A stretch of 22,855 nucleotides of DNA from CAUZJO01 sp963580245 (GTDB lineage: Bacteria; Sumerlaeota; Sumerlaeia; MVZB01). Each line of letters opens with the position of its first letter. Positions within the stretch are counted from its first letter, which is position 1. The stretch lies in NCBI GenBank assembly GCA_963580245.1, contig CAUZJO010000075.1, forward strand, positions 1 through 22,855. The letters are read 5' to 3'. The notes beneath the pieces are model-generated. The model saw only the letters and a list, made by a program, of their open reading frames with translations. It was not told where the DNA came from and did no database searches. Both the position numbers and the translations under genes were made by a program. Shown one piece after another: positions 1-7,996 of the stretch.

Positions 1-255
1 ATCGTTGGTATCTTCGTATCCGGCTAGCCGTCCATAAACCGCCTGGCGAAGCAACGCCGTCAGTGTGTACTGGGTGTTCTGACCCGTGCGTGGATCCTGA
101 AGAACTTCCTCGGCCAGAGTTGTCAATCCCAACACCTCATCCAGCTCTCGGTAAACAATCAGTCCACCATCACTGGTCAGCTTTGCGCCGTGGAATTCCA
201 TCTTCACACTGGGGTCGAACTGGACCCTCAAGGCCTCTTTTTTGCTCTCACCCAT
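1..255 (-). CDS. IS1380-family transposase, N-terminal part (runs off window)
   Basis: Reading the minus strand from ATG at 255 gives an open frame to the window edge (85 codons). It includes FDPSVKMEFHGAKLTSDGGL, then a stretch with YRELDEVLGL, and ends near RQAVYGRLAGYEDTND. From memory of the family, this is the conserved N-terminus of IS1380-type DDE transposases, which cut and paste their own element. The catalytic core lies outside the window. GGAGAG sits about 8 nt before ATG 255; an in-frame ATG at 285 would add ten residues (MFQQQKRRDL) but has a weaker ribosome site. It is divergent from the IS630 gene on the other strand. Family call is by recognition, not by alignment. Whether the full element is intact cannot be seen. 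Confidence 0.8.
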   Translation of the reverse strand, partial: MGESKKEALRVQFDPSVKMEFHGAKLTSDGGLIVYRELDEVLGLTTLAEEVLQDPRTGQNTQYTLTALLRQAVYGRLAGYEDTND

Positions 256-319
256 CAGATCTCTCCGCTTTTGCTGCTGGAACATCGACTTCAGCCTTTA
301 TTCATCGGCCATTCGGAGA

Positions 320-347
320 ATTATACCATAACTTTCTATTTCTCAAA
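320..347 (-). promoter_or_regulatory. Putative promoter of the IS1380-type transposase
   Basis: On the minus strand a perfect TATAAT (320-325) lies 16 nt downstream of TTTGAG (342-347). This resembles a sigma-70 promoter pointing into the transposase, giving a leader of roughly 60 nt before ATG 255. On the opposite strand TATAGT at 363-368 could be the -10 of the IS630 gene, so the short AT-rich gap may serve both genes. Pattern match only. Confidence 0.4.
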
Positions 348-1591
348 TGGGAAATATGGGTGTATAGTAAACGATACGCTTTGCCAAAGGATTCGCCGGT
401 AAAAAAGGAACAAGTAGCTGATTTTTATTACTCAGAACCTATATTCCTGTCACTCGATGATAAACAGTTATTAGAGTCCTGGCAATATTCAAGCAAGGTT
501 TCCACATGTTTAGCGAAAAGGGCGAGAGTGATTTTGTTATTCGCAGATGGTCTCTCAACCCGACAGGTGGCAGAGAAAATCAAGATGCACAGAACCGCGC
601 TTGCAAAGTGGGCATGGGTCTTTATCGAAGAGGGTATTGATGGATTGCATAGAATTTATCCACGTAAAAAACGAAAAAATCATGATGTGCGGCTTCAATC
701 CACAATAATTTCTACTCTCCATGCTCCGCCTTCAGATTATGACATTAATCGGACATCATGGAAAATGGCTGATTTGAAATCGGTCTTGCACGCCAAAGGT
801 ATTCATGTAAGCTATGATGTGATTAGAGACATTGTCAAATCTTCGGGCTACAAATGGCGCAAAGCGAAAGTGGTCTTGACCAGCAACGATCCAGAATATA
901 GATAGAAACTGGACCGCATTCATTCCATTCTTTCAAAGCTCGGAGAGAACGAAAGGTTTTTTCCGGTTGACGAATTCGGACCATTTGTGGTCAGAAAGAA
1001 GGGTGGGAGGAGGTTGGTTCCACCCGATGGGTATCCATCAGTCCCTCAGTTTCAGAAATCGAAAGGATGTCTGATTTTAACGGGAGTGCTCGAACTGTCC
1101 AAGAACCAGGTTACGCACTTTTACTCAAAGAAAAAGAACACCGATGAAATGATCACAATGCTCATGGTTCTACTGGATCAATACATGGACTGTGACAAGA
1201 TATATCTATCGTGGGACGCGGCGTCATGGCATATCTCGAAGAAGCTTCAGGCGAAGGTCAACGAAGTGAACCAACCAGAGTATCGAAAACAGAATAACAC
1301 ACCGGAAGTAGGACTTGCCCCACTACCTGCATCCGCCCAGTTCTTGAATGTTATCGAATCGGTTTTCAGTGGAATGGCGAAGGCGATCATTCACAACAGC
1401 GACTACCAGAGTGTGGATGAGGCGAAGGCTGCGATCGACCGATATTTCAAGGAGCGGAATGATAATTTCGAGAAGAATCCGAAAAGAGCTGGTAAGAAAA
1501 TATGGGGTGAGGAGCGAGTGCCGAGCGAGTTTAGTGAGGCGAACAATTGTAAAAATCCAAGATACTGTTGGTGAGCGTTGTTGCCATGATA
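330..1591 (+). mobile_element. IS630-family insertion sequence (ends not resolved)
   Basis: The extent is inferred from the transposase and from a more AT-rich composition than the GC-rich genes after 1600. IS630 elements insert at TA. A TA at 1590-1591 lies directly before the point where the ELWxxDGT-like frame resumes (1592), so it is a candidate right boundary. I could not find convincing terminal inverted repeats between the 320-400 and 1540-1591 segments, so the left boundary is a guess. Confidence 0.45.
360..1574 (+). pseudogene. IS630-family transposase interrupted by an in-frame TAG
   Basis: One reading frame carries a whole IS630-type transposase except for TAG at 903-905. The N-terminal part holds a helix-turn-helix segment (STRQVAEKIKMHRTALAKWA, about 555-615). 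The DDE catalytic residues all lie after the stop: Asp in PVDEFGPF (codon 969), Asp in LSWDAASWH (codon 1215), Glu in LNVIESVF (codon 1356). The frame ends with NNCKNPRYCW and TGA at 1572-1574. Sense coding continues without a frame change across the TAG (DPEYR-stop-KLDRIHS); related proteins as I remember them have Glu there, so one GAG-to-TAG change would explain it. The start is uncertain: GTG 360 and TTG 381 are in frame with no good ribosome site, and the frame stays open further upstream as noise. Most likely an inactivated transposase; readthrough or a sequencing error are alternatives. Confidence 0.85.
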
Positions 1592-1795
1592 TCCACGGAA
1601 GCCGGAACAAGGATGGTCGCCGATCTCGCGCCGGGGCGATTGAACTCCAATCCGGTCTTTTACGGGATTGGCCCATTCACCAGGGCCGGCAACCGAATCT
1701 ATTTCACCGCCGATGACGCCAGTGGCCGCGGCATGGAACTGTGGGCGCTGGACCTGGGTAGCGGGGCGGTCTCGCCGTGGTGGTCTTATCGATAG
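1592..1795 (+). pseudogene. C-terminal relic of an ELWxxDGT-repeat protein
   Basis: The frame reads STEAGTRMVADLAPG, then NRIYFTADDASGRGMELWAL, and stops at 1793-1795. This matches the rhythm of ELWxxDGT-repeat proteins (EAGTxMVxDLxPG ... YFTADDxxxGxELWxxD), usually large secreted surface proteins. Only about one and a half repeats remain and no start or signal peptide is present. The homology begins right where the IS630 element seems to end, so the parent gene was probably split or truncated by the insertion. The other half is not in this window on either side. Codon bias is GC-rich like the chromosomal genes, unlike the IS. Confidence 0.65.
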
Positions 1796-1859
1796 CGCGG
1801 GCGCCGCGACCTCCCTCGTGCCGCGCTTCCCCGGCCGTCGGCCATCGTTCCTCGGCCAC

Positions 1860-4163
1860 CTACAACAGGTCCATCGGATCAATATCAATCGTCAGCGAGA
1901 CCTGGGAGCGGCGGTGGTGGTGGGTGAATTCGGCCAGGCCTTGGCGCAGGAGCGTGTGGAGGAGTTGCGGGGGCTTGCCGCGGGCGAGGATGCGCCAGCG
2001 ATACTGGTTCTCCAGGCGGACCAGCGGCGCGGGGGTGGGGCCTAGGATGCGGATCTGTTTAAAATTGGGCCGGTAGGCCAGCGTCTTGAGCATCCCCGCC
2101 AGCCGACCCGCCTGCTCGCGTACCATGTCCTCCTTCTCGCCGCTCAGAATGATCGCCCCCAGCCGCGCGAAGGGCGGGAACTGCAACATGCGCCGGTTGT
2201 GCAGCTCGCGCTCGTAGAATTGTTTCTCGGCCAGGCGGGCGGCACTGTCGATCGCGTAATGCTGCGGCATGAACGATTGCAGGATAACTTCGCCGGGGAC
2301 CTGCCCGCGCCCGGCCCGGCCCGCCACCTGGGTCAGCAGCGCGTAGGTCCGCTCGGCCGATCGGAAGTCTGGCAGGAACAACGCGAAATCCGCCGAGATC
2401 ACGCCGACCAGCGTCACGCGCTCCAGGTGCAGGCCCTTGGCGATCATCTGCGTGCCGAGGATGATCTCGACGCGGCCTTCCTTGATCTTTTCCCATGCAT
2501 CGAGGAACGCCCCACGCCGCCGCATCGAGTCGGTATCGAATCGCAGGACGCGCGCCGTCGGGAAGCACTCGCCCAGCGTCTCTTCAATCCGCTGGGTGCC
2601 CAGGCCCAGCTTCTTGATTTCCCCCGTGGCCTGGCATTCGGGGCAGATCTGGGGGACGACCTGTTTGGAACCGCACCAATGGCAGATCAGCCGGTCGATC
2701 GTCTTGTGATAAGTCATCGGCACGTCGCACTGGCGGCACATGAAGCGATGACCACAGGCCAGGCAGATGATCTGATTGGCGAATCCGCGGCGATTGAGGA
2801 GCAAGACGGTCTGCTCGCCGCGCTCGATCCGCCGCTCGATGGCCTCGCGCAGATGGGGAGAGAGCATCGCCTCGTCGGCGCCCGCCGAGAGGCCGTCGCG
2901 CACGTGCCGTTTCATGTCGATCACGGTCATGACCGGCGGGGCGTGCGGGCCGATGCGCTCGGGGAGACGCAGCAGATGGTACTTGCCTTCGCGCGCGTTG
3001 TGCAGCGACTCGACCGAGGGGGTGGCCGAACCCAAAACCGCGACCCCGCCCAACCGCAAGGCACGCATCACGGCCACGTCTCGCGCATGATAGCGCGGAG
3101 TCTCGTTCTGCTTGTAGGTCGTCTCGTGTTCTTCATCGACGATCAGCACGCCGAGCTCGGGCAAGGGGGCGAACAGGGCCGATCGCGCCCCAATCACGAT
3201 CCGCACCAGCCGGTCCTTGACCTTGCGCCATAGATCGTACTTCTGACCGAGCGTCAGGCGGCTGTGATAGACGCCGACGGTTTGGCCGAGCCGGCCGCGG
3301 AAAGCGGAGACGACCTGGGGCGTGAGCGAGATTTCGGGCACCAGGACGATCGCCGAGCGGCCGATGCGCAACGCCTCCTCGATCACGCGCAGGTAGATCT
3401 CGGTCTTTCCGCTGCCCGTGATCCCGTGGAGCAAGAACGTCTCATAGCGGCCCGCGTGCAGGGGTTGATTGATCTGGTCGTAAGCGTGTTGTTGGTCCCT
3501 TGTCAGTTCGATGTGATGGGACGATTGCGGCTCGCCGTCGGGGAAGTAATCGTCCGGGCGGTCGATGACGCGCTCGCCGCGTTGAAGCCAGCCACGGTCG
3601 ATCATCGTCTTGAGCACGCCGTCGCCCACCGACGCCGCCTCTTTCAAGTCCGCGACCGGCAGCGATGGGTTGCCGGCGGCCAGCAGCGTTTCGATCACCC
3701 GGCGATGGCCGACGGTCGCCGCCTGGCCGTCGGGGCCGACCTTGTGCGGATGGGTCAGCCAGAACTGCAAATCGGCCAGACCCAACGTGATTTCGGTCTT
3801 GGGCGAAACCTCGTTCAGGCCGACCATCGAGACGGTCGCCAATGCCTCGCCCAGCGAGCTGAAGTAATACTCAGCCAGCCAGCGGGCCAGGTCGATCAGT
3901 TCCGCGTCGATCACGTATTCAGGCGTGAGGTGACGCGTGATCGGCTTGATGCGGCCCTTGAAGCTGGGCGCGTCGACCATGTCAATGACCACCCCGTCGG
4001 CCTCCCCCTCGCGAAGCGGGACGCGCACAAGCGATCCGACCTGCAACTCCTCGCCCATCGATTCGGGGATGTAGTAGGTAAACGAATCGGTGAACGGCCG
4101 GTTCAGGGCAACTTGCGCGTAGCTCAGCGAGCCGGGAGTCGTCGCGTTGGCACTCGCGTTCAT
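1860..4163 (-). CDS. priA: PriA, primosomal replication-restart helicase
   Basis: This 767-residue protein has the full PriA plan. PriA binds stalled or collapsed forks, unwinds the lagging arm 3'-to-5' and reloads the replicative helicase. Visible motifs: an N-terminal fork-binding region (1-110, with LNRPFTDSFTYYIPE), Walker A GITGSGKT (247-254), VPEISLTPQ (275-283), a DEEH box (343-346), GSATPSVES (378-386), and eight zinc-binding cysteines (467-510: CLAC, CRQC, CHWC, CPEC) inserted in the helicase core. Helicase motifs GTQMIAKG and QVAGRAGRG follow. Length fits the family. The frame stays open about 96 codons upstream, but ATG 4163 is chosen because it overlaps the stop of the upstream gene (ATGA) and the PriA homology starts there. 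It ends with TAG. Confidence 0.96.
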   Translation of the reverse strand: MNASANATTPGSLSYAQVALNRPFTDSFTYYIPESMGEELQVGSLVRVPLREGEADGVVIDMVDAPSFKGRIKPITRHLTPEYVIDAELIDLARWLAEYYFSSLGEALATVSMVGLNEVSPKTEITLGLADLQFWLTHPHKVGPDGQAATVGHRRVIETLLAAGNPSLPVADLKEAASVGDGVLKTMIDRGWLQRGERVIDRPDDYFPDGEPQSSHHIELTRDQQHAYDQINQPLHAGRYETFLLHGITGSGKTEIYLRVIEEALRIGRSAIVLVPEISLTPQVVSAFRGRLGQTVGVYHSRLTLGQKYDLWRKVKDRLVRIVIGARSALFAPLPELGVLIVDEEHETTYKQNETPRYHARDVAVMRALRLGGVAVLGSATPSVESLHNAREGKYHLLRLPERIGPHAPPVMTVIDMKRHVRDGLSAGADEAMLSPHLREAIERRIERGEQTVLLLNRRGFANQIICLACGHRFMCRQCDVPMTYHKTIDRLICHWCGSKQVVPQICPECQATGEIKKLGLGTQRIEETLGECFPTARVLRFDTDSMRRRGAFLDAWEKIKEGRVEIILGTQMIAKGLHLERVTLVGVISADFALFLPDFRSAERTYALLTQVAGRAGRGQVPGEVILQSFMPQHYAIDSAARLAEKQFYERELHNRRMLQFPPFARLGAIILSGEKEDMVREQAGRLAGMLKTLAYRPNFKQIRILGPTPAPLVRLENQYRWRILARGKPPQLLHTLLRQGLAEFTHHHRRSQVSLTIDIDPMDLL

Positions 4164-6649
4164 GCCATGCCCTGTCGCCGACGTTGAATGACGCGCCGCC
4201 CCACGTCGACCACCCAAACCCCCCAGGCGAGCGCGAACAGCAGGCTGATGACTGCCCCTTGTTTGAAGCCCGCGGGCAGGTATCGCAGATAGACCCCGCT
4301 GACGCCCTGGGGAACGTAGAATCCGCGCAGGACGCCATTGGTGCGATAGATCGGCGTGAGGACGCCGTCGACTCGCGCCCACCAGTGCGGATACCACATC
4401 TCGCTCAGCACAACGAACCCCGGTCCATCGGGCGCCGTCACCGTCAGCCACAGCTTGTCATATGCGCGGCGGTCGACCGTAACGGATCCGCGACTGAACC
4501 CTTCGCTCTGGGGCAACTCGGCTGGCGGCGGAACCTCGACCAACGCTTCCTGCTTGGGGTCGAAGGGCCTCTGGTCCTCCCATAACAGATCGATGACCTC
4601 CCTGGGTGAACCCACCGGTGTGAGGCGATTCACCAACCAGGCCCGCGGCAGCGCCTTGGTGTTCTCCACGATCGTCGCGCCGCGGCGGGTCCGATGGCGC
4701 TCGGACAGATGAGGATTGCGTTCCGCATCGAGTGCCTCGGTCAAGATGGACGGGGCGGGTCGGTCGGAACCGTCGGTTTGGCCGGGGTCGGCGCCCATGG
4801 GGCCCCCAAACAACAAGTACCGGACATTGAGCATCGAGAGCAGGCCGGGCCGGGCGAAGAGTCCAGGGGCGTCTTCGGTGTCGCCGGTGTTGCTGATGCG
4901 CAGCAGATGGCCGTAATCGGGCGGGATCAGCGGCCAGTTGCCGCCAACCGAATAGATGCCGCACATCTGCGCCAGGTAGAGCGGCAGGGTCTCCTCGCTC
5001 TGTCGAATGTCGTCGGCCGTGACCGAGAGGATCCTGAATTCATCGGCCCGCCCGCCATGCCAAGCCAGCATTCGGTCCACCGCCTCATTTGCGGGGGGAT
5101 TGACCCACTCGGGAGGCCTCGCCTCGCGCGCCGTGACGTGCCGGCACAAGACCGCCTGCTCGGCGGTGCATAATCCGATCCAGCAAAGGACCCACACGGG
5201 CCACCATCCGTGCCGCCAGCCGGCCAAAGCGAGGACCCCCAGCGCGGCCAGCCCGAAAACCAGCGGCATCCAGATGGCCGAGTTCCCCGGCTGCATCTGG
5301 TAGATCATGAAGACGTCCCAATTGATTTGGCTGTCTCCGAATGGCCGCGTCAGCAGGAGCCACAGCCAACCCAGAGGGACCGCGGCCAAGACGGCGGCCA
5401 CGCCCAACGTGACGACCGTCGCCAGCCGAGTGGGCCGTTTGGATTCCAACGCGATGATCAGCCGGTGGAAACCGACGGCGGCCAGCAACGCCAGACCTAA
5501 ATCGAAGAAGAGCAGCCACCGTGTCTGGATCCGGAACAGGTTGAGGACGGGCGCATGATAGAGCAGGCGAGCCAACGGCGAGGCCGACCCGAAGACAAGC
5601 GAGAGCGACAGAACCGAAACGCATGACCAGAAGATAACCTCCAGCCGCAGCTTGGGCCGCAGCCGGCGAAACCGGCCCCTGGCCAGGATCGGCCCCAGGA
5701 CCAGCAGGAGCAGCCCGAGCCACACCGGGGCGGCCATCGAGCCGATCATCTCGGGCTGGTCCCAGCGACCGAAGTATGCCTCGCGGACCCAATCGCTCGG
5801 GAACCCGGCCCCGTAGAGAAGGGGAAAGGGCAGAGTCAAGAGACGCGGCAGCGTATAGCCATGCGATGTAAACGCCTCGAAGTCAATCGAACCGCGAAAC
5901 GTCATGGGGAGGATCTCGCGGGTCGCCAGGAACTGGACGGCCATCAGGCCCAATCCCACGACGAGTGCGCCGCCCAGCCCCGCCAAACGCCGCGCGCCGA
6001 CCCCCGCCCGCCGCCGCGTCCAGGCCAGCGCCAGTGCCTCGATCCCAAGCACCAGCCACGTCATCACGCAGACCTGCATATACCCGGCGCCGATCTGAAA
6101 GGCCAATCCCACCGCCAACATCGGCCCGGCCCACGGGCGGCGTTCGAGGGTCAGGCGCGAGAGCAGCAGCAGCCAAGGCGTCCACGCCATGGCCCAGATC
6201 ATCGGTTGGTGCGGCTCGTGGGCCACGACGGAGCCGCTGAGCATGAAAAAGACCCCGCCCGCCAGCGCCGCGCCCTGCCTCAGCCGCCACCCCCGGCGCA
6301 GCAACGCCCATGTCCCCAAGCCCATCCAGAAGGTGTGGAAGGCCTGCATGGATGCGAAGGCCCTAAACGGCTCGAAGAGCGCGAAAAACAGATACACGGG
6401 CGGATAGAGCGCCGCCGCGTGGTGACTGGCCAGGTGCGGCAGTCCGGAAAAGGGATACGGGTTCCACAACGGCAACACCCCCTCCCTTAAACAGCGCCAC
6501 GAGAACAGACAGTTAGGCAAATGGATGGCGCGCTCGTCGAACGGCACCCAACCCCGCCACAGGTTCTCGCCCTCAACCACCGCGGTGATGATGAGATAGA
6601 GCAAGAGCGCTTGGATCACGTGCCCGTTCAGTGAGCGTTGCTGGCGCAT
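4160..6649 (-). CDS. YfhO-family polytopic membrane protein
   Basis: An 829-residue protein with many hydrophobic segments in its first 520 residues, a soluble region of about 270 residues, and a last membrane helix near 797-817. Near the N-terminus it has LPLWNPYPFSGLPHLASHH (59-77), and near the C-terminus MWYPHWWARVDG (751-762), both typical of the YfhO family (GT-C-like membrane glycosyltransferase fold). B. subtilis YfhO is linked to glycosylation of lipoteichoic acid; the substrate here is unknown, and a role in sugar transfer to envelope or exported polymers is inference. ATG 6649 has GAGG about 8 nt upstream. Its stop overlaps the priA start by ATGA, so the two are probably co-translated, which is an unusual pairing. 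Confidence 0.85.
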   Translation of the reverse strand: MRQQRSLNGHVIQALLLYLIITAVVEGENLWRGWVPFDERAIHLPNCLFSWRCLREGVLPLWNPYPFSGLPHLASHHAAALYPPVYLFFALFEPFRAFASMQAFHTFWMGLGTWALLRRGWRLRQGAALAGGVFFMLSGSVVAHEPHQPMIWAMAWTPWLLLLSRLTLERRPWAGPMLAVGLAFQIGAGYMQVCVMTWLVLGIEALALAWTRRRAGVGARRLAGLGGALVVGLGLMAVQFLATREILPMTFRGSIDFEAFTSHGYTLPRLLTLPFPLLYGAGFPSDWVREAYFGRWDQPEMIGSMAAPVWLGLLLLVLGPILARGRFRRLRPKLRLEVIFWSCVSVLSLSLVFGSASPLARLLYHAPVLNLFRIQTRWLLFFDLGLALLAAVGFHRLIIALESKRPTRLATVVTLGVAAVLAAVPLGWLWLLLTRPFGDSQINWDVFMIYQMQPGNSAIWMPLVFGLAALGVLALAGWRHGWWPVWVLCWIGLCTAEQAVLCRHVTAREARPPEWVNPPANEAVDRMLAWHGGRADEFRILSVTADDIRQSEETLPLYLAQMCGIYSVGGNWPLIPPDYGHLLRISNTGDTEDAPGLFARPGLLSMLNVRYLLFGGPMGADPGQTDGSDRPAPSILTEALDAERNPHLSERHRTRRGATIVENTKALPRAWLVNRLTPVGSPREVIDLLWEDQRPFDPKQEALVEVPPPAELPQSEGFSRGSVTVDRRAYDKLWLTVTAPDGPGFVVLSEMWYPHWWARVDGVLTPIYRTNGVLRGFYVPQGVSGVYLRYLPAGFKQGAVISLLFALAWGVWVVDVGRRVIQRRRQGMA

Positions 6650-7081
6650 GGACTTACCTCAAAGACATAGGCGCGAATGGGACGTGCGACATCACGCGCG
6701 CGCGCGGATCGACTAGCGAGTATCAATCTGTCCCGTTCCCATGTTTCGTTTTCGCAGAAATCAAAGGTCCTGGCCAGTCGGATTCCCAGGACTGGGGTTT
6801 GGCGGACGTGATGATGTGCAAACCGTTGCGGCGTTCGGGCGCCGAGGTTGGGCCCGTGAATCAGTTTTGCACCCGTATTCCGCCCCCCTCCTTGATGGGC
6901 GTGGTCGGCCCGGCAGGCTTTGGCGGGAGGGCACTGGAACCATGGGCAATTGATTTTAAATGGCTTATCTCGTTTGTTGAATCGGCTTCCCGCGTAACTC
7001 GGGTCACCGGAAAGCCTCCCGTCCCACTGGCTTGGCTATTGCTTTTACCCATGGGGCAATTCGTCGGGATCGGGAGTTCGA
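6650..7081. other. Intergenic region between divergent genes (432 bp)
   Basis: This gap separates the minus-strand YfhO gene from the plus-strand PEP-CTERM gene, so it must hold both promoters. I see no recognisable gene. It contains an alternating CG run near 6694-6705 and an AT-rich stretch near 6949-6980 (TTGATTTTAAATGG) that could serve the plus-strand gene, but neither has a clean sigma-70 pair. A short stem (ATTGC at about 7037 with GCAAT at about 7056) lies just before the PEP-CTERM ribosome site. Confidence 0.5.
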
Positions 7082-7597
7082 ATGATGTTTCCGCGCTTCA
7101 ATGCGACTTTCTTGTTCATCGTGGCCTATCTGCTGCTGACCGCATCGGTCGTGGCGACGCCGATTTATGTAGGTTACTTCAGGGTCAGCGACGGTCCCGA
7201 CTGGCACGAGGCCCCCCCCGTCTATTCGGCCCGCGAGGCCGCGGCTCTGGTCTTCGGCGGCCAATACACCGATTACGCGATCTCCACCCACTTCACCAAG
7301 ATCAACAATCAAGCATGGGCCGACGGCTGGGGCGATACGCAACACCTGTTCGAGCCGGTCCACGAGGACTTCAAGGTCGGCGAAAGCTACCTCGGCAACC
7401 CCGGCGAAGGGAGCGTCTACTCGGCGTTCGTCAACGACCACCACCGCCTCGCCACCAAGCGTTACAATTTTGTCTGGCGCATCGCCGAAGCAAACCCAGT
7501 CGTTCCGGAGCCCTCTACGCTCCTGATGGTGGGGGTCGGTAGCTTGGGCGCGCTCTACCTGCGCCGCCGGCGCGGCGCGGTCTCTCCTCAAGGCTAG
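7082..7597 (+). CDS. PEP-CTERM-sorted secreted protein
   Basis: A 171-residue protein with an N-terminal signal peptide (hydrophobic 9-25, likely cut after VVA at 26) and a C-terminal PEP-CTERM tag: VPEPS (141-145), a membrane segment (146-160) and RRRR (161-164). Such proteins are exported by Sec and processed by an exosortase, often in exopolysaccharide-producing bacteria; no exosortase gene is in this window. The middle (PPVYSAREAAALVFGGQYTDYAIS, in two parts, then NNQAWADGWGD) resembles a recurrent PEP-CTERM protein family I recall with VFGG...DYAIST and a WxxGWGD motif; its function is unknown. GGGAG at 7072-7076 precedes two adjacent ATG codons (7082, 7085), and either could be used. 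It appears to be a single-gene unit. Confidence 0.88.
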   Translation: MMFPRFNATFLFIVAYLLLTASVVATPIYVGYFRVSDGPDWHEAPPVYSAREAAALVFGGQYTDYAISTHFTKINNQAWADGWGDTQHLFEPVHEDFKVGESYLGNPGEGSVYSAFVNDHHRLATKRYNFVWRIAEANPVVPEPSTLLMVGVGSLGALYLRRRRGAVSPQG

Positions 7598-7623
7598 AAA
7601 CCCGCCATCACTGTCATTCGGCG

Positions 7624-7653
7624 GGTGTATCTCACTCTTCCGCGAGATGCACC
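7624..7653. repeat. GAGAT hairpin repeat, copy 1
   Basis: GGTGTATCTC (7624-7633) pairs with GAGATGCACC (7644-7653) with one G-T mismatch around a 10-nt loop. It lies 27 bp after the PEP-CTERM stop and could act as a 3' stem-loop, though no T-run follows. The same arm sequences and loop length recur at 22025-22052. Confidence 0.6.
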
Positions 7654-7693
7654 TTTGCCCCCCGTGGGCACGAATCAACTCTGTCCTTATGCT

Positions 7694-7815
7694 CGACCCC
7701 GGAGGGGTCGAATGTGATTAGCCGTGGGTGTCAACCCACAGTTCGCGGTCCCATAATACCGACAACCCTGAAAGGGTTGAATCGTAAGGTGAGGCGGCCT
7801 GTTCGACCCCTTCAG
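7694..7815. repeat. Cluster of small palindromes (REP-like)
   Basis: Three stem-loops stand in a row: CGACCCC-gga-GGGGTCG (7694-7710, perfect 7-bp arms), GTGGGT/ACCCAC (7724-7739), and CAACCCT-gaa-AGGGTTG (7763-7779, perfect 7-bp arms). These are followed by a segment at about 7783-7814 that is repeated near 18842. Such GGGGTCG/AACCCTGAAAGGGTT elements look like the dispersed intergenic repeats I recall from planctomycete and other large bacterial genomes. Function unknown. Confidence 0.65.
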
Positions 7816-7996
7816 GCCGATCGTTCAAGTGCGGACTGGTCATCTGAGATAAGCCTTGGCTAAAATAGAGTGGTATCCGGACGGCTCCGGTCATGAAGCG
7901 GCGGGCGCGGCGTCGGCGTCCCTCGACGTTTGACGACACGACCGACCGGAAGGAGCATCACGTCTCGTCTCAAGGACTGATTGACAAAGCCTCGCC

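Larger units (their letters stand above)
7598..7996. other. Repeat-rich gap after the PEP-CTERM gene (399 bp)
   Basis: No gene is supported here. The gap begins with a hairpin (7624-7653), goes on to a cluster of palindromes (7694-7815), and ends with about 180 bp of plain GC-rich sequence leading to the radical SAM gene. AAGGA near 7971 is too far from ATG 7997 to be a good ribosome site, so how the next gene is translated is unclear. Confidence 0.6.

Noticed and set aside
2199..4187. Long plus-strand open frames opposite priA
   Set aside because: They are GC-skew shadows of the priA codons with no protein-like composition; the same holds for long frames opposite rmuC, gspE and pnp.
4164..4451. 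96-codon N-terminal extension of priA
   Set aside because: It overlaps the conserved C-terminus of the YfhO-type gene in another frame and has no PriA similarity; the ATGA overlap marks the real start.
6940..7081. Possible cyclic-di-GMP or other riboswitch before the PEP-CTERM gene
   Set aside because: A few short words (AAAGCC, a small ATTGC/GCAAT stem) recall such elements, but the conserved core and pairing are not there.
7694..7815. CRISPR array
   Set aside because: The palindromes differ from each other and there are no evenly spaced identical repeats or cas genes.
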